A stretch of 14,106 nt of DNA, taken from NCBI GenBank assembly GCA_036259835.1, contig DATABA010000010.1, positions 1 to 14,106 on the forward strand. Direction: 5' to 3'. Position numbers and translations under genes: made by a program. The notes under the pieces were generated by a model, which did no database searches, was not told the origin of the DNA, and worked only from the letters and a program-made list of their open reading frames with translations. Source of the stretch: JALYGK01 sp036259835. Lineage in GTDB: Bacteria > Actinomycetota > UBA4738. Below, piece after piece: positions 6,138-13,670 of this stretch. Each line of letters begins with the position of its first letter. Within the stretch, counting starts at the first letter, position 1.

Positions 6138-6928
6138 GAGGAATCGGCGAAGGACATCGACGAACGGTTGCGGCGCCGAATAGTTGACGCAGTGCGCTGC
6201 ACCGGGAACGACGGCGAGCCGTCCATTCGGCAGCAGAGCAGCGGCTTCTTCGGCCCATCGCTGCGGGACCATCATGTCCCGGCTGCCGCGCACGACGAGT
6301 GTCGGCGCCACCACTCGCGGCAACTTATGTCGATTCGGTCGCGTACGACGTATCGGAATGTCACGAGGGACCGACGGACGCCCGCATCGATGAAGTCGCG
6401 CAGCACGATTGGATACAAGGAGAACGGCTCCAGGACGCCGTTCGTCAACCATCGTCCGAACTGCCGAACCATGCTGCGTGCCCGCGGGTCAACGGTCGGC
6501 CCCTGCAAGACGACTCGGCGAACCCGCACGGGATGGCGCAGCGCAACCTCAACCGCCAGCTGACAACCGACCGAGTTTCCGATGAGGTCGGCCCGACCGA
6601 TGCCGACCGCGTCCATCCATTCAACCAGCGTCTCTGAGAGCTCGGGCACGTCGAGGATTCGACGCGGCGACTCGGAAAGACCGAACCCCGGAAGGTCTGG
6701 CACGAAGACTCGGCAGAAGCCGGCGAGAACCTTCGCTGTCGGGACGAAGTACCGGTGGGACACCGCCACGCCATGGAGGAGAACGACGGTCGGTGCGGAG
6801 GCTGCAAGTTGACCCGTGGATTGAAGCGAGTGCATCCACCGCTCCCGCACGCGGTCGTAGCGGTGCACGAGCCGATTGACCGAGCGCTCGGGTCGGGGCT
6901 GAATTTCAGGGCGAGGTCCGGCACGCAC
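6132..6928 (-). pseudogene. Alpha/beta hydrolase, interrupted by a one-base frameshift
   Basis: Reading from GTG 6928, the first frame gives the N-terminal two thirds: VVLLHGVAVSH (oxyanion-hole HG), VFVPDLPGFGLS and the nucleophile elbow GNSVG (Ser119). The frame then runs into unrelated sequence and stops near 6272. A second frame takes over near 6330 and gives the rest: KLPRVVAPTLVVRGSRDMM (acid residue) and PGAAHCVNYS (catalytic His), to TGA 6134-6132. Adding one C in the coding strand at GACAT (plus strand 6327-6331) restores an IDHKLPRVVAP join and a 265-residue enzyme with the full Ser-Asp-His triad. It is either a recent pseudogene or a sequencing error. It lies 28 nt after fabI and is probably co-transcribed. 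MhpC/lipase-like family; substrate unknown. Confidence 0.8.
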
Positions 6929-6956
6929 ACCGCGCCTTTACCCGATTGCAAGGAGG

Positions 6957-7745
6957 TCAGTCGGCGGGAGTGGATGCTGCCCCGACCGCGTGGAAGCCGC
7001 CGTCCACGTGGAGCACTTCGCCGGTGACTCCTCGCGAGTGATCAGAGAAGAGAAAGGCGGCCGCCTGGGCGACCGGTGAGGGGTCATTCGGATCCCAACC
7101 GAGAGGGGCGCGCTTCGGCCACTCATTTGTGAATCCATCGAACCCCGGAATTCCTTTCGCCGCTACAGTTCGAATTGGCCCCGCCGCGATGCAATTGACG
7201 CGTATCCGGTGCGGTCCGAGATCTCGGGCCAGGTACCGCGTCACCGATTCAAGGGCCGCCTTCGAGACACCCATCCAGTCGTACGCGGGCCAAGCCACGG
7301 AAGCATCGAAGTCGAGGGCCACCACGCTTCCACCCTGCTCGGCCAACAGCGGCTGCATGGCAGCGGCCAATTCCTTCAGTGAGAACGCACTCACGTGAAG
7401 AGCGGCAGCGGCGCTCTCCCACGGCGTGGAGAGGAACCGGCCTCCGAGCGCGTCCTCCGGTGCGTAGGCGACCGCGTGCAGTGCACCGTCCAGCCGCCCC
7501 CAGCGGTCCCGTAAAGCGCCGGCGACTTCGGCTACCTGTTCCGGCGCCGTGACGTCCATCTCGAGAACGTCTACGGGGTAGGGGAGGCGCTGGGCCGACC
7601 GTTTCGTTAGCGAGAGTCCCCGCCCGAAGCCGGTCAAGACGATCTCCGCGCCCTCCTCCTGAGCGACGTTAGCCACGCAGAAGGCGATGCTGTCCGGCGT
7701 CAAGACGCCGGTGATCAGGAGTTTTTTCCCGGACAGGAGCGACAT
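6957..7745 (-). CDS. fabI: Enoyl-[acyl-carrier-protein] reductase, InhA-like
   Basis: The product is 262 residues and performs the last reduction of each fatty-acid elongation cycle with NADH. It begins MSLLSGKKLLITGVLTPDSI, a FabI-type nucleotide-binding turn rather than the classic TGxxxGIG. The active-site stretch is WPAYDWMGVSKAALES with Tyr155 and Lys162, the same seven-residue spacing as Tyr158/Lys165 of mycobacterial InhA. VALDFD and AAGPIRTVAAKGIPGF also match InhA, and the C-terminal GEVLHVDGGFHAVG is typical. I chose ATG 7745 because family members begin there; the frame can extend to TTG 7793, but that tail is not family-like. No clear SD is present. The gene is divergent from the fab operon and followed by the hydrolase. 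Confidence 0.93.
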   Translation of the reverse strand: MSLLSGKKLLITGVLTPDSIAFCVANVAQEEGAEIVLTGFGRGLSLTKRSAQRLPYPVDVLEMDVTAPEQVAEVAGALRDRWGRLDGALHAVAYAPEDALGGRFLSTPWESAAAALHVSAFSLKELAAAMQPLLAEQGGSVVALDFDASVAWPAYDWMGVSKAALESVTRYLARDLGPHRIRVNCIAAGPIRTVAAKGIPGFDGFTNEWPKRAPLGWDPNDPSPVAQAAAFLFSDHSRGVTGEVLHVDGGFHAVGAASTPAD

Positions 7746-7850
7746 CGGCGGTTGGACGGTCAACGGACCCGAACGGTTACGCCCGTGACGCAACCTACCG
7801 AGGAGGAGGTTGCTGCTTTCGCGTAACCCGGGTCGGGCGGTCCGCGTCTT
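7746..7850. promoter_or_regulatory. Divergent fabI/fabD control region with an 8-bp inverted repeat
   Basis: The 105-nt gap must carry promoters for both fabI and the fabD operon. GGTTACGC (7775-7782) and GCGTAACC (7821-7828) are perfect inverted copies. Each lies 22-29 nt before the start codon it faces. They could be the two -10 regions or an operator for a regulator of fatty-acid synthesis. I see no canonical TTGACA/TATAAT pair. Confidence 0.4.
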
Positions 7851-8834
7851 ATGGCCTCAATGGCACGGGCTCGCCCAACCTTGCTTCTCCCACACGATCC
7901 GCAGGGGTCGCGGCTTGCCGTCGTCTTTCCCGGGCAGGGATCGCAGTACGCCGGTATGGCCGATCCGTGGCTCACACACGAAGCGGGCCGCTTCGTGCTC
8001 GAGGAATGCTCAAGCGCCGTTGGTCTGGACCTCGTGGAGATCTGCCGTGACGGTGACGCGCTCGCGCGGACGGACCTGGTCCAGCCCGCGCAGTTCGCGT
8101 GTGACGTGGCGGCGTTCCGAGTTCTGGAGAGCGAGGCGGTCCAGCCCGTCGTGGTGGCCGGCCACTCCCTCGGTGAGTATGCCGCCCTGGTCGCTGCCGG
8201 AGTTCTCGACCTGCAGTCCACGGCCCGCGCCGTGGCCGAGCGGGGCGCCGCTACTCATGAAGCAGCGATATCGCATCCGGGGGCGATGACGGCGCTGGTC
8301 GGCGTCAGTCCCGAAGACGCCGCCGACCTGTGCAGAACGGCCGGTCGCGGAGACGTCCTGGCCGTTGCAAACGAGAACAGCACTTCGCAGACCGTCCTCT
8401 CCGGCACGGTCGCGGCAATCGAACGAGCCGAAGCCCTCGCCCGAACACGCAACGTGAAGGCGGTCCGGTTGAAGGTCGAGGGCGCATTTCACTCGCCATT
8501 GATCCAGCCGGCGCTCGACCGTGTTCGCCGAGCTATCGCCGGCCTCGAGTTTCGGGAGCCTCGCTTCGCCGTCATCCCGAACGCGAGCGGACGTCCGACC
8601 ACGAGTCCACACGAGATCCGCGACCTGCTCGGTCGTCAGCTCATGTCTCCGGTTCGCTGGTCCCGAACGATGGAGTCCCTCGCCGACTTCGCGGTGGATA
8701 CCGTGATCGAAGCTGGGCCGTCCGACGTGTTGACTCGACTGGCACGCCGTTCGATTCCGGGAGCCCGTGCGGTGGCGGTCGGTTCGCCCGAAGATGCGCG
8801 TTCCGTCATGGCTCGACAGGCCACCGCGCCATGA
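7851..8834 (+). CDS. fabD: Malonyl-CoA:ACP transacylase
   Basis: The product is 327 residues and transfers malonate from CoA to AcpP to supply extender units. GQGSQ is at 28-32, the nucleophile motif GHSLGEY holds Ser106, and the catalytic His is His214 in GAFHSPL. An Arg in the AERGAA stretch fits the malonate-binding position. An in-frame TAA at 7824 limits the start to ATG 7851 or ATG 7860; neither has a clear SD, and the first dozen residues are not conserved in the family. It is the first gene of the fab operon, and its stop overlaps the next ATG (ATGA, 8831-8834). Confidence 0.94.
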   Translation: MASMARARPTLLLPHDPQGSRLAVVFPGQGSQYAGMADPWLTHEAGRFVLEECSSAVGLDLVEICRDGDALARTDLVQPAQFACDVAAFRVLESEAVQPVVVAGHSLGEYAALVAAGVLDLQSTARAVAERGAATHEAAISHPGAMTALVGVSPEDAADLCRTAGRGDVLAVANENSTSQTVLSGTVAAIERAEALARTRNVKAVRLKVEGAFHSPLIQPALDRVRRAIAGLEFREPRFAVIPNASGRPTTSPHEIRDLLGRQLMSPVRWSRTMESLADFAVDTVIEAGPSDVLTRLARRSIPGARAVAVGSPEDARSVMARQATAP

Positions 8835-9097
8835 CCGCGGGAACCGAGGCGCCCTTGCGACTGCGGTTGGTTATCACGCCTGCCGCTGGACGAGTGAGGT
8901 TGTTGCCGCCGCGGCGGTTCCTGGAAGGCAGGGAAATCGTCGAAGCCGGTCAGCCACTGGCCCGCCTGGAACAGGGACACCGCCACACGGTCATTCGAAC
9001 CCCCGTGAACGGATCGGTCTCGTCGGTCCTGGCCATCGAGGGGGAGCCCGTCGTTCCGAACCAGCCGCTGTTCGCCATTGAGCCGGAGGACGAGTGA
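8831..9097 (+). CDS. Biotinyl/lipoyl-like domain protein without any lysine
   Basis: The product is 88 residues, translationally coupled to fabD and fabH by 4-nt overlaps. The sequence fits one barrel-sandwich hybrid domain: EGREIVEAGQPLARLE (first half), then HTVIRTPVNGSVSSVLAIEG and VVPNQPLFAIE (second half), like the folds of biotin carboxyl carrier and lipoyl domains. In those proteins a Lys in the central hairpin is modified. Here that hairpin reads EQGHRHTV, and the whole protein has no lysine, so it cannot be biotinylated or lipoylated in the usual way. It could be a structural partner of acetyl-CoA carboxylase or of fatty-acid enzymes. That role is inference from position; no function is established. 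Confidence 0.85.
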   Translation: MTAGTEAPLRLRLVITPAAGRVRLLPPRRFLEGREIVEAGQPLARLEQGHRHTVIRTPVNGSVSSVLAIEGEPVVPNQPLFAIEPEDE

Positions 9098-10098
9098 CCG
9101 GTCGATTCGCCTGCGTCGCTGGAACCGGGTCCGCGCTGGGATCGCGCGTGGTGTCGAACAACGAGTTGGCGCGGGATCTGGACACGTCGGACGAATGGAT
9201 CCGGTCCCGAACCGGCATCGTGGAACGTCGGTTTGCCGAACCCGATGAGACGGCGTCCTCTCTGGCGGCCTCTGCTGCTTCGCGGGCGCTCGATGCAGCC
9301 GGGATGGACCCGGCAGTCATCGACCTGACGATCGTGGCGACGATCTCGGGGGACCAACCGCTTCCATCGACGGCCAGCTTCGTCCAGCAGCGGCTCGGAA
9401 TTTCCGGGGGAGCGTTCGACCTGGCGGCGGCGTGTGCGGGATTCATTTACGGGGTCGACGTCGGCGCCGCCCAAATCTCGTCCGGTTCGGCAGACACGGT
9501 GCTCGTCGTCGGGACCGAAGTGCTCTCACGGTTTCTCGACTTCTCGGATCGAACGACGTGCGTGCTCTTCGGCGACGGAGCCGGCGCGGTGGTCCTGACC
9601 GCGGGACACGAACCGGGTGTGATCGGGTCCGTCCTGGAGAACGACGGGACTCATGCCGGCCTGTTGCGGATCCCCGCCGGGGGGAGCCGGGAGCCGGCAT
9701 CCGCTGAAACCGTCGGACGGTTGGAGCACACCATTCGAATGACGAGCGGCAGCGAAGTCTTTCGTCGCGCCGTCGAGGCGATGTCCGACTCCGCGGCGTC
9801 GCTCTTGGAGAAATCCGGGATGGCGGCGGACGACGTGACGCTACTGGTTCCTCACCAGGCGAACGCGCGCATCATTCACGCGGTCGCCCAGCGACTTTCG
9901 TTTCCGGAGGACCGCGTGTTCGTCGACTTGGAGCACGTCGGGAACACCTCTGCCGCCTCTGTCCCCGTGGCGATCGACCGAGCATGGCGGGCGGGACGCC
10001 TCTCGCCGGGCGACACGGTCCTCACCGTCGCGTTCGGGGCCGGGCTGGCGTGGGGCGCGAACCTCATTCGCTGGAGTGCACCGAGGGAGCCGAAGTGA
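9094..10098 (+). CDS. fabH: Beta-ketoacyl-ACP synthase III
   Basis: The product is 334 residues and starts chains by condensing an acyl-CoA primer with malonyl-ACP. The catalytic triad is complete: Cys114 in AAACAGFIYG, His254 in VPHQANARI and Asn284 in GNTSAASVP. The N-terminal SDEWIRSRTGIVERR is the usual FabH signature, and FGDGAGAVVL and FGAGLAWGA match the thiolase-fold core. The start is GTG 9094 within GTGA, overlapping the previous stop. Whether it prefers acetyl-CoA or branched primers cannot be read from the sequence by eye. Its stop overlaps the fabG GTG. Confidence 0.95.
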   Translation: MTGRFACVAGTGSALGSRVVSNNELARDLDTSDEWIRSRTGIVERRFAEPDETASSLAASAASRALDAAGMDPAVIDLTIVATISGDQPLPSTASFVQQRLGISGGAFDLAAACAGFIYGVDVGAAQISSGSADTVLVVGTEVLSRFLDFSDRTTCVLFGDGAGAVVLTAGHEPGVIGSVLENDGTHAGLLRIPAGGSREPASAETVGRLEHTIRMTSGSEVFRRAVEAMSDSAASLLEKSGMAADDVTLLVPHQANARIIHAVAQRLSFPEDRVFVDLEHVGNTSAASVPVAIDRAWRAGRLSPGDTVLTVAFGAGLAWGANLIRWSAPREPK

Positions 10099-10829
10099 CC
10101 AGGGCGGCGCTGGTCACGGGCGCGTCGCGCGGGATCGGGCGTGCCGTTGCTTTGAGCCTCGGAGAAAGCGGATTCAGCGTCGCCTGCGGCTATCTGAACG
10201 ATGACGCCTCGGCGAAGGAGACCGTTGACATGGTCGAGGGAGCGGGGGGAACGGCGGCTGCCTTTCGCGTCGACGTGACCGAAGCCGCGGAGATCGAAGA
10301 GCTGTTCCGGCAGGTTCGCGAATGGGTGGGACCACCGCTCGTTCTGGTCAACAACGCCGGTGTGAGCAAGGACGGGCTCGCGCTGACGTACTCGCCGGAC
10401 GATCTCGACCGAACCCTCGACACCAACCTTCGCGGCGCCTTCCTGTGTGCTCGAGCCGCTCTCCCCGGAATGCTTCGAGCTCGGCAGGGTCGCATCGTGA
10501 ACATCGCTTCGGCGGTCGCTCTTAGAGGAAACCCGGGGCAGACCGCGTACGCGGCGTCGAAGGCGGGACTGGTCGGGTTCACCCGTTCGCTGGCCCGGGA
10601 AGTCGGGCGCAAGGGGATCACGGTGAACGCCCTCTGCCCCGGCCTGATCGAAACGGACATCGCCGAAGCGATGACGCCGGCCCAGCGCGACGCACTCGTG
10701 GCATCGACGCCGGCGGGCCGTCTCGGTAACTCCAGCGAGGTTGCGGCCGCGGTGACTTTCCTGGCAAGCGACGCGGCGTCGTACGTGAACGGCGCCGTGC
10801 TGACCGTGGATGGAGGACTGACTGCCTAG
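10095..10829 (+). CDS. fabG: 3-oxoacyl-[acyl-carrier-protein] reductase
   Basis: The product is 244 residues from GTG 10095 (GTGA overlap with fabH). It is a classical short-chain dehydrogenase: cofactor motif TGASRGIG near the N-terminus, NNAG, catalytic Ser139 (NIASA), Tyr152 and Lys156 (YAASK), then NALCPGLIETDI and a C-terminal GAVLTVDGGLTA. It reduces 3-ketoacyl-ACP with NADPH. An upstream open extension in the same frame lies inside fabH and gives no SDR sequence, so it is rejected. The product has the normal FabG length, and the operon context supports FabG over other SDRs. Confidence 0.94.
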   Translation: MTRAALVTGASRGIGRAVALSLGESGFSVACGYLNDDASAKETVDMVEGAGGTAAAFRVDVTEAAEIEELFRQVREWVGPPLVLVNNAGVSKDGLALTYSPDDLDRTLDTNLRGAFLCARAALPGMLRARQGRIVNIASAVALRGNPGQTAYAASKAGLVGFTRSLAREVGRKGITVNALCPGLIETDIAEAMTPAQRDALVASTPAGRLGNSSEVAAAVTFLASDAASYVNGAVLTVDGGLTA

Positions 10830-10830
10830 G

Positions 10831-10846
10831 CCGGGCGAGCGCCCGG
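10831..10846 (+). other. Intercistronic hairpin before acpP
   Basis: CCGGGC (10831-10836), GAGC loop, GCCCGG (10841-10846): a 6-bp GC stem in the only real gap of the fab operon. It is not followed by a T-run but by A-rich sequence and the acpP SD. It may stabilise or define the 5' end of a processed acpP-fabF mRNA. Confidence 0.45.
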
Positions 10847-10851
10847 TGGAA

Positions 10852-10858
10852 AAGGAGG
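10852..10858 (+). promoter_or_regulatory. Strong Shine-Dalgarno of acpP
   Basis: AAGGAGG, 4 nt before GTG 10863, the best SD in the fab operon. The other genes of the operon rely on stop/start overlap. It supports high, independent translation of the carrier protein and settles the GTG start. Confidence 0.8.
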
Positions 10859-10862
10859 AACG

Positions 10863-11111
10863 GTGAACAGAAGCGAAGTGGAGGACAAGGTTCGAACGCT
10901 GTTCTCGGAGCAGCTCCAGGTCGACCGCGACGAGGTCAAGCCCGAGACGCGGTTCCGTGAGGACCTTGACGTCGATTCGTTGGACCTGGTCGAAGCCACC
11001 CTCGCCCTCGAGGACGCCCTCGGAATCAAGATCCCCGAGGAAGAGATGGAGGACGTCCAGACCGTCGGGCAAGCGGTCGAGCTGGTCGCGGCCAAGCTGG
11101 GCGCGGCGTGA
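10863..11111 (+). CDS. acpP: Acyl carrier protein
   Basis: The product is an acidic protein of 82 residues that carries growing acyl chains on phosphopantetheine. The attachment site is Ser39 in LDVDSLDLVE, and the following helix EATLALEDALGIKIPEEE matches the recognition helix of type II carriers. Length and charge are normal. It lies between fabG and fabF, and its stop overlaps the fabF GTG (11108-11111). Unlike the preceding genes it has its own SD and a leader hairpin. Confidence 0.96.
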   Translation: MNRSEVEDKVRTLFSEQLQVDRDEVKPETRFREDLDVDSLDLVEATLALEDALGIKIPEEEMEDVQTVGQAVELVAAKLGAA

Positions 11112-12343
11112 ACCGCCGGCGAGTCGTCATCACGGGGATCGGTCCGGTCACCCCGGTCGGTATCGGGGTAGACCCGTTCTGGTCGGCCGTGGCTACCGGC
11201 CGGTCCGGAATCAGCACGGTGACCTTGTTCGATGCTTCCGACTATCCGGTGAAGATCGCGGGCGAGGTTCGTGACTTCGATCCGGCCAACTGGATGGATC
11301 GCCGGGACGCTCGTCGAACTGACCGGGTGGTGCACTTCGCTTCAGCCGCCGCGCGGCTCGCCTGGGAAGACGCCGGCTCCCCGCACGTAGAACCGTCGCG
11401 GGCCGCGGTTCTCATGGGGACCGGAATCGGCGGCATCGCAACGTTCAGCGATCAGGTCGGCGTCCTGGTTTCGAGGGGTCCCGACCGGGTCTCCCCCTTC
11501 ACCGTTCCGGCGATGATGCCGAACGCTGCCGCGGCCCACGTTGCCATGGATCTCGGGCTCACCGGCCCCAACATGTGCATCGTCACGGCATGTGCGGGGG
11601 GCGCCCACGCCGTGGGTGAAGGGTTCCGCTATGTCCGCGAGGGTCTGGCCGACGTCTGCCTTGCCGGTGGCACCGAGGCTGCCGTCGTCCCAATCGCCAT
11701 GGCGGCGTTCGCGAAGATGGGAGCGCTGTCGCGAAACCCGCAGCCGGAGCGCGCGTCACGCCCCTTCGACGCCGAGCGAGATGGATTCGTCCTCTCCGAG
11801 GGTGCGTGCGTGCTGGTTCTCGAGGAGGCGGAGCGTGCGGCCGCGCGTGGAGCTCGGGTGTACGCGGAGGTTGCTGGATACGGTGCCTCCGCCGACGCGC
11901 ACCACGTGACGCAGCCGGAGCCGGACGGCGCGGCTGCGGTGGCGGCCATGCAAGCTGCGCTCGCCGACGCGGGGGAGCCGGCCGAAGCGGTCGAGTACGT
12001 CAACGCTCACGGAACATCGACGCCGCTCAACGACGCCGCCGAGACGCGAGCACTGAAGAAGGCCTTGGGCGACCACGCCGGCGATGTTTCGATCAGCTCC
12101 ACGAAGTCCGTGACGGGTCACCTGCTGGGCGCCGCCGGGGCGGTGGAAGCCGCGGTGGCGGCGTTATCGGTGCACACCGGAAGGGTTCCTCCGACCATCA
12201 ACCTGGAGAGCCCGGACCCGGACTGCGACCTGGACTACACACCGAACGAAGCCCGGCAGCGCGCCATCCGGTTGGCGCTTTCCAACTCCTTCGGATTCGG
12301 CGGGCACAACGCAGTCCTGGCGGTTCGTCGAGCTGACGGCTAG
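11108..12343 (+). CDS. fabF: Beta-ketoacyl-ACP synthase II
   Basis: The product is 411 residues and condenses malonyl-ACP with acyl-ACP in elongation. The KAS I/II catalytic set is complete: Cys162 in TACAGG, His301 in NAHGTSTPLND, Lys333 in STKS and His338 in GHLLGAAGAVE. The C-terminal NSFGFGGHNAVL is also typical. The start is GTG 11108, overlapping acpP by four bases. I favour FabF over FabB from sequence style and the acpP-fabF order. After the stop there is only a weak GCGTC/GACGC hairpin near 12350 and no T-run, so the operon end is not clearly marked. Confidence 0.95.
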   Translation: MNRRRVVITGIGPVTPVGIGVDPFWSAVATGRSGISTVTLFDASDYPVKIAGEVRDFDPANWMDRRDARRTDRVVHFASAAARLAWEDAGSPHVEPSRAAVLMGTGIGGIATFSDQVGVLVSRGPDRVSPFTVPAMMPNAAAAHVAMDLGLTGPNMCIVTACAGGAHAVGEGFRYVREGLADVCLAGGTEAAVVPIAMAAFAKMGALSRNPQPERASRPFDAERDGFVLSEGACVLVLEEAERAAARGARVYAEVAGYGASADAHHVTQPEPDGAAAVAAMQAALADAGEPAEAVEYVNAHGTSTPLNDAAETRALKKALGDHAGDVSISSTKSVTGHLLGAAGAVEAAVAALSVHTGRVPPTINLESPDPDCDLDYTPNEARQRAIRLALSNSFGFGGHNAVLAVRRADG

Positions 12344-12433
12344 GAGGAAGGCGTCAGGCGGGGACGCGCCAGACCTGGTTGAACGCGAAGTCGGCCTCTC
12401 TTTCCGAGCCCCTCCGTGTGTTATTCAACCAGC

Positions 12434-13630
12434 ATGGTCAATCAGACGGATCGCGCAGGTGATGCTTCTCTAGGCGCTCGCAAGAGGCAGCGCGTTCACC
12501 ACCTGGATTGGCTTCGAGTGGCGGCGGTGTTCGGTGTGTTCCTCTTTCATGCAATCCATCCCTTCGACGAGTTCGAGTGGCACGTCAAGAACGCCGAGCA
12601 GAGCAGCGTCATCAGCTTCCTGATCGTCGTGCTCTTTCCGTGGGGGCTGGGATTCTTCTTTCTGATTTCGGGTGCGAGCAGCTTTCTGGCGTTGAGATTC
12701 CGAAGCACGTCCGCCTACGTCCGCGAGCGACTTCAGCGACTTCTGGTCCCCTTCGTAGTTGGGTGGCTCGTGCTGTCACCGGTCCAGGCCTTCATCGAGC
12801 TGCGCCATAAAGGTCAGTGGCAAGGTGGTTTCCTCAGCTTCGTTCCGCATTTCTTCAGCCCGAACGGCGAAGCGGCGCTTCAACTCCGGCTCCGGCCGTT
12901 GCCGCTCGGCTGGAGCTACCACCTGTGGTTTCTGGTCTTCCTTCTTTGGTTTTCGCTCCTCGGCCTGCCGTTGTTCCTGGCGCTTCGGCGCTCGAATCAT
13001 CGTTTCGTGGACTGGCTCGCCGAGCGAAGTGGGTGGCGAGGGTCGACGCTGCTGTTCGCGGTCCCCGTAGCTTTGGCCCACATCGCCGTTCGAGCCGCCT
13101 CGCCCGACGAGCATGAATGGGGGGAGTTCGCGTACTACTTCGCCTTCTTCGTCGTCGGTTACCTGCTGGTGAGCGACGAGCGGCTGATTGGTGCGGTTCG
13201 GCGAGACCTCGTCCCCGCCGTCGTTCTTGCCGTGGTTGGCGGCGGGATTTTCCTCGCACTGAACCCGGTCGAGTGGGTCGAGCAGTGGTCGGAACTGCCA
13301 CGGTACTCGTGGACCTACGTCGTGATGTTTTCGATGTTCTCGATTCAGGCGTGGGGATGGGCGCTCGCTGCATTCAGCATCGGGTTGCGGCTGAAGACGC
13401 TTTCACGGCCGTTGCCGCAAACGATTGGAAGCCGTGCGATGCCGTTCTTCGTGCTCCACCAGCCGGTGATCCTCGCGTTCGCCTACTTCATCGTCGGGAT
13501 GAGCGCCGGGATTCCACTCAAACTAACGGCGGTGCTCTTGCCGTCGTTCGTCGTGACGGCCTTATTGTCGGTTGGCGCGGAAACGGCTCCGGGTATCCGA
13601 TCGCTGCTGGGTTCGAAACCCCGTCCCTGA
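12434..13630 (+). CDS. Membrane acyltransferase, acyltransferase family 3
   Basis: The product is 398 residues from ATG 12434; the frame also allows GTG 12416, six codons earlier. Neither has a clear SD. After a polar N-terminus the protein shows the family opening HHLDWLRVAAVFGVFLFHAI, then about ten hydrophobic helices, including LGFFFLISGASSFLALRFR and YHLWFLVFLLW. The C-terminal FVLHQPVILAFAYFIVG is also typical of family 3 (OafA/MdoC-like) enzymes, which move acyl groups across or onto membrane-linked sugars and glycans. The substrate cannot be told from the sequence. It follows the fab operon by 90 nt on the same strand, but a shared transcript is not certain. Confidence 0.88.
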   Translation: MVNQTDRAGDASLGARKRQRVHHLDWLRVAAVFGVFLFHAIHPFDEFEWHVKNAEQSSVISFLIVVLFPWGLGFFFLISGASSFLALRFRSTSAYVRERLQRLLVPFVVGWLVLSPVQAFIELRHKGQWQGGFLSFVPHFFSPNGEAALQLRLRPLPLGWSYHLWFLVFLLWFSLLGLPLFLALRRSNHRFVDWLAERSGWRGSTLLFAVPVALAHIAVRAASPDEHEWGEFAYYFAFFVVGYLLVSDERLIGAVRRDLVPAVVLAVVGGGIFLALNPVEWVEQWSELPRYSWTYVVMFSMFSIQAWGWALAAFSIGLRLKTLSRPLPQTIGSRAMPFFVLHQPVILAFAYFIVGMSAGIPLKLTAVLLPSFVVTALLSVGAETAPGIRSLLGSKPRP

Positions 13631-13670
13631 TCTCCAAACGGAGCAGAGCGGGTCCCCCATACTTGTCGGA

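Noticed and set aside
6320..6345. Programmed ribosomal frameshift in the hydrolase
   Set aside because: No slippery heptamer or stimulatory structure is visible at the join, and hydrolases of this family do not use frameshifting. A deletion or read error is simpler.
7801..7812. SD-like AGGAGGAGG before a TTG in the fabI-fabD gap
   Set aside because: The TTG is too close, the following frame has no family features and it runs over fabD in another frame.
13609..13621. tRNA T-arm-like GGGTTCGAAACCC at the end of the acyltransferase gene, possible attachment site
   Set aside because: No acceptor stem or anticodon arm can be formed with the upstream 70 bases, and no integrase or direct repeat is present; it encodes the last residues of the acyltransferase.
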